Part shown: positions 8,389 to 16,474 of the stretch, one piece after another | Position numbering within the stretch: position 1 is the first letter of the stretch | Layout of the letters: every line of letters starts with the position of its first letter | NCBI GenBank assembly: GCA_964515405.1 | Contig: CAZERD010000008.1 | Span: forward strand, 1 to 47,360 | Origin: CAZERD01 sp964515405 | Lineage (GTDB): Bacteria; Campylobacterota_A; Desulfurellia; Desulfurellales; CAZERD01 | DNA length: 47,360 nt | Direction of reading: 5' to 3' | Translations under genes and position numbers: made by a program | Notes under the pieces: model-generated | The model's input: the letters and a program-made list of their open reading frames with translations, nothing else | Databases searched by the model: none | What the model was told of the DNA's origin: nothing

Positions 8389-10132
8389 CGAGTTTTTCTT
8401 CCCCCCTTATTACCCTGGGATATATTTTTACTGATTCTTGGGGGTATTCTATTACCCTTGAGAGGAGGTCGTTAAATACGAACTTGTTGAGCTTTTCAAG
8501 TTTGCCTTTTATTATAACATAACCCTTTCTGTAACTGTATTTCATGTCTTCTATTCTTTTTAGAACCTCCTTGTACTCCTCAAGCAGGGAGTTCAGTTCC
8601 TTCTTTTCTTCCTTTAGCGCTTTTTGTAGTTCTTTGTAGTTTTGGATCTTTACCAGGATAGCCTTAGGTATTTCTTTGTTTTCATCTTTGAGTTCCTGTA
8701 GCATCTCAAGGAGTCTTTTGTAACTGGATGCCTCCTTGACAAGTGTATTTTTGGAATTTTCTATCCTCATTTTCAGCTCTTTTATGGCTCCAGAGAGCGC
8801 CTCTCTTTGACCCAGTAGTTTTGCGTATTCGGTTTGTATCCATGGTAGTTCCAGCGGTTTTATAGAGATCGTATTGTTTGTTCCGGTTAGGTTGCCTATG
8901 ATTACGCTGCCAGATGAAGTTGTTACGTTGGAGGAAATCATTTCTTCCTTTATTTCCAAGCTTGTGGCTAATATCTTTGATGCGAGGCACTTGTTTATTG
9001 TGGCTTTTTTTGTTGCTGATATTTGTGCCCGTTCAGCGAGATCTATTTCTACATTTTCGGCTTCTACTATTCCTCTGCACTTTGCCACGTAGACATTCTT
9101 TGCCCTTACTACGGCATCAGGGCTGAGGTTTCCGTGTATTTTGACATTTTCTGCTTCTATTACTGCTTCAGAACCCACATCCCCGTTCACCACCACGTTT
9201 TTACCGACCACCTTCATTCCCTGGGCTACGGTGTCTTCTATTTCATCCCTGGTTCCCCTGCCTATGCTTAGGTCTATGTTTTTGTCGCCGTCGATGTTGC
9301 CGGTTGTTGTTACGTCTACTCTGTCGAGCGTTACGCCTGTATCTATGGAGTATATTCCGTTTTTGTATATTAACGAGCCGTCCTTTTTGGCTATGTACTT
9401 TATTTTTCTTTTGTCTTCCTCAATTTCCACAGAATCTGGGTCAAACGCCAGATCAAGTTTGTCTATTACCTGACCCACTGTTTGGGGTATGAGTCTGCCA
9501 AAGATGGTGTACCCCTCTTTGCCCACTGTTGGTTTGTAGTATTCAAGCAGTAGTTGACCTTTCTTTACGGGTGCTACTATATTCTTTTCCTTGAAATCTA
9601 TTCTTGTCCCCTTGACACTACCCACCTTGCTGAACTCCTTGAAGTATTTCACAAGTTTGCTGTTCAAGCCGTTCTCTGGTTCTATCTGTTCGGCTATGAG
9701 TATTTTAAAGGGTCTGCTTTTTGTGAGGAGTCTTTCCTTGATGGTTCTTGCGACAGCTTCAAATATATTCTCCTTGACACCTGCTATTACAGAGGATAGG
9801 GCGAGCTTCCTTTTTATAATTTCCAGTACTCTCTCGTTATTTATTTCCACTGTGTCATCAAGCTTCCTTGTATCCACGTATATAAACGCTTTTCTGGGGG
9901 AATATTCCTCGTCAAACTGTATGGATATGATGTTTTCTAAGGGATCGTCTTTTTCTTTGACGAATAGTTCAATATCATACTTTGCCCTTAGATTGCCTGT
10001 GGGATCCTTTGATATTTCTCTGTTCAGTATGTTGAATCCCACCATATCTGGCGGGACCCCTAGAATAGGTGCTCTTTCTTTGATGGTTTCCTCTATGTTT
10101 TCTACACCATGTTCTGTTAATTTTTCTGCCAT
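8366..10132 (-). CDS. fapA: FapA-family polymer-forming protein (DUF342)
   Basis: The protein (588 aa) has an N-terminal ~90-residue domain, then the FapA region with the motif KDGSLIYKNGIYSID and a beta-helical stretch of short repeats (GDVGSEAVIEAENVKIHGN and similar, about residues 270-400). After that come a long coiled coil (about 430-530) and a short C-terminal strand domain. FapA proteins are cytoplasmic scaffolds often encoded beside motility or signalling genes. In Vibrio one member interacts with the phosphotransferase component EIIA-Glc. It lies next to the hook operon and nnr, but its specific partner here is unknown. AAAGGGGA precedes the ATG. Confidence 0.82.
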   Translation of the reverse strand: MAEKLTEHGVENIEETIKERAPILGVPPDMVGFNILNREISKDPTGNLRAKYDIELFVKEKDDPLENIISIQFDEEYSPRKAFIYVDTRKLDDTVEINNERVLEIIKRKLALSSVIAGVKENIFEAVARTIKERLLTKSRPFKILIAEQIEPENGLNSKLVKYFKEFSKVGSVKGTRIDFKEKNIVAPVKKGQLLLEYYKPTVGKEGYTIFGRLIPQTVGQVIDKLDLAFDPDSVEIEEDKRKIKYIAKKDGSLIYKNGIYSIDTGVTLDRVDVTTTGNIDGDKNIDLSIGRGTRDEIEDTVAQGMKVVGKNVVVNGDVGSEAVIEAENVKIHGNLSPDAVVRAKNVYVAKCRGIVEAENVEIDLAERAQISATKKATINKCLASKILATSLEIKEEMISSNVTTSSGSVIIGNLTGTNNTISIKPLELPWIQTEYAKLLGQREALSGAIKELKMRIENSKNTLVKEASSYKRLLEMLQELKDENKEIPKAILVKIQNYKELQKALKEEKKELNSLLEEYKEVLKRIEDMKYSYRKGYVIIKGKLEKLNKFVFNDLLSRVIEYPQESVKIYPRVIRGEEKLVIEPFDH

Positions 10133-10161
10133 CTTTTCCCCTTTTTGCTTACTATTTCTTA

Positions 10162-10190
10162 ATTAAACACAATTTTTTTCCTTTATGCAA
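10162..10190 (-). promoter_or_regulatory. Candidate sigma-70 promoter for fapA
   Basis: On the minus strand TTGCAT and TTTAAT are separated by 17 bp, placing transcription start about 20 bases before the fapA ATG. The region also contains the divergent tRNA-Leu promoter, 20 bp away. Confidence 0.4.
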
Positions 10191-10210
10191 ATGTTTTTTG
10201 GACGTTTCAT

Positions 10211-10238
10211 TTGACATGTATTGTGAAACACTTATAAT
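10211..10238 (+). promoter_or_regulatory. Consensus sigma-70 promoter of tRNA-Leu
   Basis: Perfect TTGACA (10211-10216) and TATAAT (10233-10238) hexamers are separated by 16 bp. The expected start near 10245 gives an 8-base 5' leader before the mature tRNA. Confidence 0.8.
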
Positions 10239-10252
10239 TTGTTTTGCTTAAT

Positions 10253-10336
10253 GCCGGGGTGGTGGAATTGGTAGACGCGCTGGACTCAAAATCCAGTGGG
10301 GGTGACCCCGTGCGGGTTCGAGTCCCGCCCCCGGCA
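10253..10336 (+). tRNA. tRNA-Leu (anticodon CAA)
   Basis: The sequence folds as a class II tRNA. The acceptor stem is GCCGGGG/CCCCGGC and the D arm contains GGTAGACGC. The anticodon stem-loop CTGGA-CTCAAAA-TCCAG places CAA at positions 34-36. An extended variable arm (GGGGGTGACCCC) and a TTCGAGTC T-loop follow, with an A discriminator. It reads UUG codons. CCA is not encoded. It has its own consensus promoter, and only 17 bp separate it from the stop codon of the convergent TSUP gene. Confidence 0.97.
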
Positions 10337-10353
10337 CTTCTGTTGTTTTTCCA

Positions 10354-11076
10354 TTATTTTACTATCATCCAGATACCAAGGGCAAACACAATGCTTCCCA
10401 TCAATGTTGTTAGTGTTTTTTCGCTGATGTATCTGAGAGATCGTATACCGAGGAACATGCCTACTGTTCCGCCTATGGTGAGTGGTATGAGAATAGATAG
10501 TTTCAAATAGCCCGACGCAGTGTATAGGATAGCTGCAGCTCCAGAAACCACTACCCTGGCCAGTATGGATGAGCCAACGACCTCTGTAGGTATGGCTCCA
10601 AAGATTATTAGAAGGGTAACCCCTATTGGACCCCACCCAGTTCCTAAAAAGCCTTTTACGAACCCTGCTACAAACCCTATCATTATTGCCCAGTGGATTC
10701 CACGTTTTTTGTCAACGTTGATCAGGTTTTTGGGTTTTACAACGAGCATTGATATACCTGCGAGTATTTCGTATGCACCTATAATCGGTTTGAAGGCTTC
10801 TGTTGGTACTACTTCGGATATCCCTGCTCCAGCTATAGCTCCGGCTATACCTAATATCAGGGAGAGGCTGAGTTCCTTACGAATGTTTCCAAGTATTCCG
10901 TGGTGTACTGAACCTTCTACAGATAACACTACTTCGGAAAACAATACGTTGCCCTTTGCCAGCAGTGGTGGAATGTTGAAGCTTAACAGGAATGGAATAG
11001 CTATGGCACCCCATGAAGTTCCTGTTGCCCCTAAAAATGCCCCTGCTATCAACCCTATGAGGAGGTGTACAACCAT
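10354..11076 (-). CDS. TSUP (TauE/SafE) family membrane permease
   Basis: About 240 residues are almost entirely hydrophobic, with glycine-rich transmembrane helices. The first (LLIGLIAGAFLGATGTSWG) and a mid-protein repeat (GFVAGFVKGFLGTGWGPIG) are the two internally related TSUP motifs. The family moves sulfite, sulfonates or other organosulfur compounds; the substrate is not readable. The frame extends upstream to 11172, into the FIST gene, but the first internal ATG (11076) gives the normal length and N-terminus for this family. It has only a weak ribosome site, so the start is uncertain. The preceding FIST gene ends 29 bases upstream on the same strand, so the two are probably co-transcribed. 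Confidence 0.8.
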   Translation of the reverse strand: MVVHLLIGLIAGAFLGATGTSWGAIAIPFLLSFNIPPLLAKGNVLFSEVVLSVEGSVHHGILGNIRKELSLSLILGIAGAIAGAGISEVVPTEAFKPIIGAYEILAGISMLVVKPKNLINVDKKRGIHWAIMIGFVAGFVKGFLGTGWGPIGVTLLIIFGAIPTEVVGSSILARVVVSGAAAILYTASGYLKLSILIPLTIGGTVGMFLGIRSLRYISEKTLTTLMGSIVFALGIWMIVK

Positions 11077-11105
11077 GCTTGATTTGGAAGGTACTAGGAT
11101 CCTGT

Positions 11106-12371
11106 TTATTGTTTGAATTCGCCTAAAAAGTCCCCAATTACCATGGCTGTTATAGTTTGATTGTGGTGCCATAGTGGCATGAGGTCGGAGTTGCCTGTCT
11201 CTCCATAGGTAGAGAAGCCTATTATAGGGACATCGGATCCTACTATTCTCTTTATTTCATTTATTTCATCCTGTTTTGTTCCGTATATATCACTGAGTAT
11301 ATCCCTCAGTATGCAGTCGAACAGTATGACGGCACCTATCTTTTCTGGGTTTCCGGCTCTTCTTATCGCTTCCTTAACTGCTTCCCGGACGGCCGATACA
11401 TGGAGTTCCTTATTTGATCTGAGTAGCGATACCCCTGTACCTTCCGGCATATCCGAGTAAAATAGGATTGAACCATCTTCAAGTATTCTTGCTGGGCTCC
11501 TTACTTTCCATATTTTTGATGACGGTTCTATGGCGCCAAGCGGGTTTTCGGCGAAGTTTCTATTAGCGTCTTCGATGTTGCTTGCTCCCAGCCATCTCAT
11601 GTAGACTTTTACAGCAAGCTCGTTATTTATCGTTTTCACTATTCTCTGTGTTTCACCATTCTTTGTGACTACCCCGTATTTGAATGGGCTGCCGTCTGGC
11701 ACGAAACCTATCTTTATACCTACACCTACCTTTAAGATGGTATATATCGCTGCTACTGAAACAGCTTCTGTGTGGGCACCGAATTTGGAATAAACGTAGG
11801 TACCGGTGAACTTCAAGTCATCCCCAGCGGACCCGCCGGCCGTTCCTATTTTGTTGAGTGTTTCTTTGGCGGCTCCTTGTAGCACCCTTTCTTCAACCCC
11901 TGGAAGTCCATCCATTGTTATTAGCATGTTGTAGGAGAGTGCTCTGAGGATCTCTAGAGCATCGCTTTTTTGAGATTTCAAGAAGAACTTTAGCAGGAAT
12001 ATGTCCAGCACGGATTCAAGGTTTTTGAATGCTCTTCTTGTTACGTTCATTCCGCTTGCTGTGGGGTCTTCTCCGAATGGTTCAGTTTCTGTGTTGGCGT
12101 TAAATATGGTTTTCGGAGCTTCTATGCTCAAAGCCACCACAGTATTTTTATGGAATCCTGTCCCTGAAATCTCTCCTGCTGTTGAACAACCCCATACTTC
12201 TCCTCCAAGCTCCCTCCTAATTGTTGATACTATATCTCCCTGGGAGTGAGGTATGTTTGTGGAGGCAAAAACAATGGTTAGTGCAGGCTGAGTAGTTAAC
12301 TTGGTTTTTAGGATATCAACCACCGAGAATATCTCTTTACCCTCTGCAAAGTGAAAACCAATCTTCTTCAT
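11106..12371 (-). CDS. FIST-domain sensory protein
   Basis: The protein (421 aa) contains an N-terminal FIST domain (GGEVWGCSTAGEISGTGFH, about residues 55-75) and a C-terminal FIST_C domain ending in ILFDCILRDIL followed by IIGFSTYGETGN, the hallmark of this family. FIST domains are predicted small-ligand (amino acid-like) sensors, usually attached to or encoded near signalling outputs. Here the protein has no attached output domain. The frame extends 19 codons further upstream, but the ATG at 12371 is preceded by a perfect AAGGAGGT site and begins with the expected first strand (MKKIGFHFAEG). It is divergent from a Roadblock/LC7 gene and upstream of a TSUP permease. Confidence 0.85.
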   Translation of the reverse strand: MKKIGFHFAEGKEIFSVVDILKTKLTTQPALTIVFASTNIPHSQGDIVSTIRRELGGEVWGCSTAGEISGTGFHKNTVVALSIEAPKTIFNANTETEPFGEDPTASGMNVTRRAFKNLESVLDIFLLKFFLKSQKSDALEILRALSYNMLITMDGLPGVEERVLQGAAKETLNKIGTAGGSAGDDLKFTGTYVYSKFGAHTEAVSVAAIYTILKVGVGIKIGFVPDGSPFKYGVVTKNGETQRIVKTINNELAVKVYMRWLGASNIEDANRNFAENPLGAIEPSSKIWKVRSPARILEDGSILFYSDMPEGTGVSLLRSNKELHVSAVREAVKEAIRRAGNPEKIGAVILFDCILRDILSDIYGTKQDEINEIKRIVGSDVPIIGFSTYGETGNSDLMPLWHHNQTITAMVIGDFLGEFKQ

Positions 12372-12498
12372 TATTGATAACCTCCTTGGAGCTGTGTTTA
12401 TGTGTCTGTGGAGCCAAAAGAATACCAACCCTTCAGTATAGTAACAGAAAGGGTGGTCATTTTCAAACGAATTCTACTTGTGTTTAACTTCTTGATAA

Positions 12499-12535
12499 AG
12501 CGGTTTTTTTCTGGTAACCTCTTTGAGAAACCGCT
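12499..12535 (+). promoter_or_regulatory. Leader hairpin upstream of the Roadblock gene
   Basis: An exact 8-base inverted repeat, AGCGGTTT (12499-12506) and AAACCGCT (12528-12535), encloses 21 bases. The stem can be extended by a few G-U/A-U pairs. It ends 16 bases before the ATG and just before the GGGGGTTGAT ribosome site. No T-run follows, so it is not a terminator. The rest of the 180-bp divergent region 12372-12551 shows a possible minus-strand -10 (TATACT, read from 12440 to 12435) without a well-placed -35. Confidence 0.4.
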
Positions 12536-12551
12536 GCTGTTGGGGGTTGAT

Positions 12552-12920
12552 ATGAGGGAAAAACAGATAGAAGAAGTACTGCATGGTCTGGTGGCAGCAA
12601 GTGCTGCGATGGAAGGGGCGGCCTTGGTCACGTCGGATGGCTTGCTCATAAGTAGTTCTCTCCCTTCTCATATGGATGAGGATAAGATTTCGGCCATGGT
12701 GGCAGCTCTCCTGTCTCTTTCCGAGAGGGCTGTAGAAGAGCTCGACAAGGGTTCCCCTGAGCAGGTTACTGTTAAAGGTAGCAAGGGGTATATAGTGCTC
12801 ACTTCGGCGGGAGAGGAGGCAGTGCTTGCTGTTATCACAAACCTCAGTGCCAAGCTTGGGTTGGTTTATCTGGATGTTAAAAATGCTGCACGGAAGTTGC
12901 AGGAGGTGCTTGCTTCTTAG
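12552..12920 (+). CDS. Roadblock/LC7-domain protein (MglB-like)
   Basis: This 122-residue single-domain protein has the Roadblock/LC7 alternation: a long first helix (EEVLHGLVAASAAMEGAALV), a DGLLISSS strand, a second long helix (EDKISAMVAALLSLSERAV) and GYIVLTSAGEEAVLAVI strands. Such homodimers regulate small Ras-like GTPases (MglA in polarity and motility) or act as signalling scaffolds. No GTPase gene is present in the window. The frame extends 50 codons upstream, but the ATG at 12552 follows GGGGGTTGAT and starts the domain at its normal position. It precedes rpsB by 178 bp. Confidence 0.82.
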   Translation: MREKQIEEVLHGLVAASAAMEGAALVTSDGLLISSSLPSHMDEDKISAMVAALLSLSERAVEELDKGSPEQVTVKGSKGYIVLTSAGEEAVLAVITNLSAKLGLVYLDVKNAARKLQEVLAS

Positions 12921-12924
12921 AAAC

Positions 12925-12949
12925 AGAGGACATTCGGTGTTTTTCCTCT
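12925..12949 (+). terminator. Weak hairpin after the Roadblock gene
   Basis: The 6-bp stem AGAGGA/TCCTCT (12925-12930 and 12944-12949) encloses a 13-base loop containing TTTT and is followed by TTG only. It may reduce read-through into rpsB, but it lacks a clear downstream T-run. Confidence 0.25.
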
Positions 12950-12961
12950 TTGAACAACTAC

Positions 12962-12990
12962 TTGTAAAACCGTAGAAAGTTATATATAGT
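12962..12990 (+). promoter_or_regulatory. Candidate promoter of the rpsB operon
   Basis: TTGTAA (12962-12967) and TATAGT (12985-12990) are separated by 17 bp, with an AT-rich TATATATA run covering the -10 region. The predicted start near 12997 leaves a leader of about 100 bases containing a long hairpin. Confidence 0.5.
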
Positions 12991-13008
12991 GTTTGATTGG
13001 TAATCTCA

Positions 13009-13066
13009 GGTGCCCTTTCTGACCTATCTGAAGGAGCCCTGTGTGGGTGTAGGGTAGGTGGGCGCT
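13009..13066 (+). ncRNA. Structured 5' leader of rpsB (candidate S2 autoregulatory element)
   Basis: The 16 bases at 13051-13066 can pair continuously with three upstream blocks: CCCU (13037-13040), ACCUA (13022-13026) and GGUGCCC (13009-13015). This forms one long stem with two asymmetric bulges of 10 and 6 bases on the 5' side and a 10-base terminal loop. It sits between the predicted promoter and the rpsB ribosome site (13084-13088). Leaders bound by excess S2 are established for rpsB-tsf operons in other bacteria. I infer a comparable role here but do not recognise a named family. Confidence 0.45.
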
Positions 13067-13098
13067 GGTATATCCTTTTTTGTGGAGGTTTTTGTGTT

Positions 13099-13869
13099 AT
13101 GGCTTATGTTACTATGAAAGAGCTATTGGAGGCTGGAGTTCATTTTGGACACCAGACGAACAAATGGAATCCTAAGATGAGACCCTATATCTTTGCCTCT
13201 CGCAAGGGAATCCACATCATTGACCTTCAAAAGACGATTGAATGTTTTGACAAGGCCTACGAATTTGTTGAGGGGATGGCAGCTCAGGGTAAGACTATAT
13301 TGTTTGTGTGTACGAAGAAACAGGGTCAAGAGGATTTTAAGGCGGCTGCTGAGGAGTGTGGGATGCCCCATGTGACTGAAAAGTGGATAGGGGGTCTTTT
13401 AACAAATTTTCCCACTGTGAGGAAGAGTGTTGAGAAACTTATTCACCTTGAGGACATGGAAGCCAACGGTGAGTTTGAGAGACTAACAAAGAAAGAAGCA
13501 AAGGTACTCAGAAAGAAGAAGGAAAAACTTTCCAAAAAACTGAGCGGGATAAGGGATATGACAGAGCTGCCGGATGCAGGGATAATCGTTGATATAAATA
13601 GAGAGATTATAGCCGTGAAGGAGTTTCGTAAGATGGGTGTCCCCACTGTGGCTCTTGTTGATACGAATTGCGATCCGGAGCTTGTGGACTACATAATACC
13701 AGGAAACGATGATGCTATAAGATCTATAAAGTTGCTTGCCCAAAAGATGGCAGAAGCTATAAAGAACGGCAGGGCAAGATGGGAGAAGGAGATGGCAGAG
13801 GAGAAAGAGGAAGAGAGGATTGAAGAGGCTATTGAGGAAAAATTGGAAGCAGAAGAGGATGCAGAATAG
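13099..13869 (+). CDS. rpsB: 30S ribosomal protein S2
   Basis: This is a canonical S2 of 256 residues. It opens with MAYVTMKELLEAGVHFGHQ followed by NPKMRPYIFASRKGIHIIDL, contains the C-terminal core DTNCDPELVDYIIPGNDDA, and ends in a long Glu/Lys-rich charged tail. S2 joins the 30S platform late in assembly and is needed for S1 docking. The frame extends 34 codons upstream, but the ATG at 13099 has GGAGG upstream and matches the family start. It heads the large operon and is followed 18 bases later by tsf. Confidence 0.97.
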   Translation: MAYVTMKELLEAGVHFGHQTNKWNPKMRPYIFASRKGIHIIDLQKTIECFDKAYEFVEGMAAQGKTILFVCTKKQGQEDFKAAAEECGMPHVTEKWIGGLLTNFPTVRKSVEKLIHLEDMEANGEFERLTKKEAKVLRKKKEKLSKKLSGIRDMTELPDAGIIVDINREIIAVKEFRKMGVPTVALVDTNCDPELVDYIIPGNDDAIRSIKLLAQKMAEAIKNGRARWEKEMAEEKEEERIEEAIEEKLEAEEDAE

Positions 13870-13887
13870 ATTGGAAAGGAGTTGTAG

Positions 13888-14487
13888 ATGGCTGAGATAA
13901 CAGCAAAAATGGTTAAAGAGCTAAGGGATAAAACGGGTGCTGGGATGATGGATTGCAAGAAAGCCCTTCAGGCTACCGGTGGCGATATGGATAAAGCTAT
14001 AGAAAAACTGAGGGAGATGGGGCTTGCAAGCGCAAGAAAAAGAGCCAGTAGGATAGCCAATCAGGGCAAGATAGGAAGCTACATACATGCAAATGGAGCT
14101 TTAGGCGTTCTTGTTGAGATTAATTGTGAAACAGACTTTGTTGCCAATACGGATGAGTTCAATGCGTTGCTTAAGGATATTGCTATGCAGATAGCGGCTT
14201 CCAATCCATTGTACGTTAACAGGGAAGATATACCCGATGAGGTTGTTGAAAAGGAGAAGGAGTTTCATAGGAATCAGCTTAAGAAAGAGGGTAAGCCTGA
14301 ACATGTTATTGAGAGGATAGTAGAAGGTAAACTTAAGAAGTACTTTGAAGAAGTGTGCCTTTTGGAACAGGATTTTATAAAGGATACGAGTGTTAAGGTA
14401 AAGGATATCATTGATTCGGCGATAGCTAAGCTTGGTGAAAATATAGTTGTTAGAAGGTTTGTAAGGTTTAAACTTGGGGAAGAGTAG
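13888..14487 (+). CDS. tsf: Elongation factor Ts
   Basis: The N-terminal UBA-like domain with the signature MVKELRDKTGAGMMDCKKAL is followed by one dimerisation-type core domain. At 199 residues it is about 85 shorter than the E. coli protein, matching the compact one-core form of Thermus and some other thermophiles. EF-Ts recycles EF-Tu by displacing GDP. A GGAAAGGAG site precedes the ATG. The classic rpsB-tsf-pyrH-frr order follows. Confidence 0.96.
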   Translation: MAEITAKMVKELRDKTGAGMMDCKKALQATGGDMDKAIEKLREMGLASARKRASRIANQGKIGSYIHANGALGVLVEINCETDFVANTDEFNALLKDIAMQIAASNPLYVNREDIPDEVVEKEKEFHRNQLKKEGKPEHVIERIVEGKLKKYFEEVCLLEQDFIKDTSVKVKDIIDSAIAKLGENIVVRRFVRFKLGEE

Positions 14488-14489
14488 CC

Positions 14490-15200
14490 TTGCAGATCAA
14501 GTATAAGAGAATACTGCTAAAGCTTAGTGGGGAAGCCTTGATGGGGGAGCTTCCCTTTGGAATAGATGAATCAACCATATCAAGGATAGCAGGAGAGATA
14601 AGAAGTGTTATTGAATTGGGTGTTTCTGTGGCCGTTGTTATAGGAGGCGGTAATATATTCAGGGGGATTAAGGGTGCTTCTATGGGAATGGATAGGGCGA
14701 GTGCTGATTATATGGGTATGCTGGCCACCGTTATAAATGGGCTTGCTTTACAGGATAGCTTGGAGAAACTGGGTGTACAGACCAGGGTTATGTCTGCCAT
14801 AGAGATGAGGCAAATAGCTGAGCCGTACATAAGAAGGAGAGCCATGAGGCATCTAGAAAAGGGTAGGGTGGTTATATTTGTTGCTGGTACGGGAAATCCT
14901 TACTTTACAACCGATACGGCAGCTTCTTTGAGGGCTATGGAGATAGGTGCAGATGTTATACTCAAGGCCACGAAGGTGGATGGTATATATGATAAGGATC
15001 CTGAATTACATAAAGATGCCATAAAAATTGATAGGCTCAGGTATATTGAGGTTATAGATAGAAGTCTGAAGGTTATGGATTCAACTGCTATCTCCATGTG
15101 CATGGATAATAAAATGCCCATTGTAGTTTTTAATATCAGGAAAGAGAATGTTTTGAAGAGCATAGTATTTGGGGAGGAGGTAGGGACTATAGTGAGGTAA
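14490..15200 (+). CDS. pyrH: Uridylate (UMP) kinase
   Basis: This hexameric bacterial UMP kinase (amino-acid-kinase fold, 236 aa) makes UDP. Visible motifs are ILLKLSGEALMG near the start, AVVIGGGNIFRG, the Mg/UMP loop DRASADYMGMLATVINGLAL, TGNPYFTTDTAA and KATKVDGIYDKDP. The start is a TTG two bases after the tsf stop. No ATG fits, because the family N-terminus (QIKYKRILLKL) begins at this codon. The ribosome site is weak (GGGGAAGAG in the tsf 3' end), suggesting translational coupling. Confidence 0.95.
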   Translation: MQIKYKRILLKLSGEALMGELPFGIDESTISRIAGEIRSVIELGVSVAVVIGGGNIFRGIKGASMGMDRASADYMGMLATVINGLALQDSLEKLGVQTRVMSAIEMRQIAEPYIRRRAMRHLEKGRVVIFVAGTGNPYFTTDTAASLRAMEIGADVILKATKVDGIYDKDPELHKDAIKIDRLRYIEVIDRSLKVMDSTAISMCMDNKMPIVVFNIRKENVLKSIVFGEEVGTIVR

Positions 15201-15212
15201 GGAGGTGAAGTC

Positions 15213-15770
15213 ATGGGCGATGAGGTCGTAAAGGAGGCTAAGAAGCAGATGGAAAAGGCAGTGACAGCTTATAAGTCCTATCTGAAGACCGTTAAGACCG
15301 GAAGGGCTCATATAGCTATGTTTGAAAATTTGAAAGTGGAAGCTTACGGCCAAGAGATGACATTGAAACAGCTTGCCTCCATCTCCATACCGGATGCTAC
15401 TCAGGTTCTTATTCAGCCATGGGATGCCTCTGTTATAAAGGATATTGAAAAAGCGATACTCAAATCTAACTTGGGTCTTACACCTCAAAATGATGGTAAG
15501 TCTATCAAGCTACATTTTCCACCTATGACCGAGGAGAATAGAAGGGAAAGTGTGAAGCTTTTGAAACAAGAAGCCGAGAAGTACAGGGTAAATATAAGGA
15601 ATGTGAGGAAAAAGGCGAATAATGAGGTTAAGGATATGGAGAAGGATAAGATCATATCGGAAGATGAACAAAAAAGGCTGATAGAGGAAATTCAGAAACT
15701 GACAAATTCATTTATTGAGCGGATTGATTCTCTCACAAAAGAAAAAGAAAAAGAAATACTGTCTATATAA
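15213..15770 (+). CDS. frr: Ribosome recycling factor
   Basis: The 185 residues form the three-helix bundle and beta domain of RRF. The protein contains KTVKTGRAH, SISIPDATQVLIQPWDASVIKDIE, NDGKSIKLHFPPMTEE and the helix ENRRESVKLLKQEAEKYRV. It splits post-termination ribosomes with EF-G. AAGGAGGTGAAGTC precedes the ATG. The last base of its TAA stop is the first base of the uppS ATG. Confidence 0.97.
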   Translation: MGDEVVKEAKKQMEKAVTAYKSYLKTVKTGRAHIAMFENLKVEAYGQEMTLKQLASISIPDATQVLIQPWDASVIKDIEKAILKSNLGLTPQNDGKSIKLHFPPMTEENRRESVKLLKQEAEKYRVNIRNVRKKANNEVKDMEKDKIISEDEQKRLIEEIQKLTNSFIERIDSLTKEKEKEILSI

Positions 15771-16474
15771 TGGAAGGCAGTTTTCCGCGGCATGTTGCCA
15801 TTATTATGGATGGCAACGGCAGGTGGGCTCAGGAGAAAGGAAGGAATAGGACCTATGGGCATGTAAAGGGTTCTGAGGTTGTGGATATTGTAACGAGGAA
15901 GGCTGCAAAAAGTGGTGTAGAGTTTCTTACTCTTTATGCTTTTTCAACGGAAAACTGGAAGAGGCCATCCTCTGAGGTTAAGTTTCTTGTTTCTCTTCTG
16001 AACAGGTATCTCAACAGAAAGAGGCATCTCTTTGTTGAGGAAAATATCAGGTTTAATATCATAGGGGACTTGAGTAGGTTTCCGTTGGAGACTGTTGAGT
16101 TGATGGATGAGCTGATGAGGGAAACCAAGGAAAATAACAGGATGGTACTTACTCTCGCTCTTAATTATGGTTCTCGTCGTGAAATATTGAGGGCTGCACG
16201 GCTTATAGCTGAAGATGTTGCGTGTGGGAGCCTTTCTGTGGATAAGCTTGATGAGGAGGTGTTTTCAAGATACCTTTATACCTCTGGTCTGCCTGATGTA
16301 GATCTGGTGATAAGAACAGGTGGAGAAGTAAGGATATCCAATTTCCTACTGTGGCAGTCTTATTATGCTGAGCTTGTGTTTTTTGACAAATACTGGCCGG
16401 ATTTTACAGAGGAAGATTTTGAGAGGGCTATTGAGGAGTTTAAGCATAGGAAAAGAAGATTTGGTGGATTATGA
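15770..16474 (+). CDS. uppS: Isoprenyl transferase (undecaprenyl diphosphate synthase)
   Basis: This cis-prenyltransferase (234 aa) has VAIIMDGNGRWA (Mg/diphosphate Asp at residue 14), LYAFSTENWKRP and the C-terminal VDLVIRTGGEVRISNFLLWQ. It condenses isopentenyl diphosphate onto farnesyl diphosphate to make the C55 lipid carrier for peptidoglycan. It is translationally coupled to frr (overlap TAATG) and to cdsA (ATGA). Confidence 0.95.
   Translation: MEGSFPRHVAIIMDGNGRWAQEKGRNRTYGHVKGSEVVDIVTRKAAKSGVEFLTLYAFSTENWKRPSSEVKFLVSLLNRYLNRKRHLFVEENIRFNIIGDLSRFPLETVELMDELMRETKENNRMVLTLALNYGSRREILRAARLIAEDVACGSLSVDKLDEEVFSRYLYTSGLPDVDLVIRTGGEVRISNFLLWQSYYAELVFFDKYWPDFTEEDFERAIEEFKHRKRRFGGL

Noticed and set aside
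10337..10353. GTTTTT run after tRNA-Leu as an intrinsic terminator
   Set aside because: No stable hairpin precedes it apart from the tRNA itself, and the convergent TSUP stop codon begins at once.
13060..13081. Leader hairpin of rpsB plus TTTTTT as a transcription attenuator
   Set aside because: Nine bases separate the stem from the T-run, too far for an intrinsic terminator. A translational leader is more likely.
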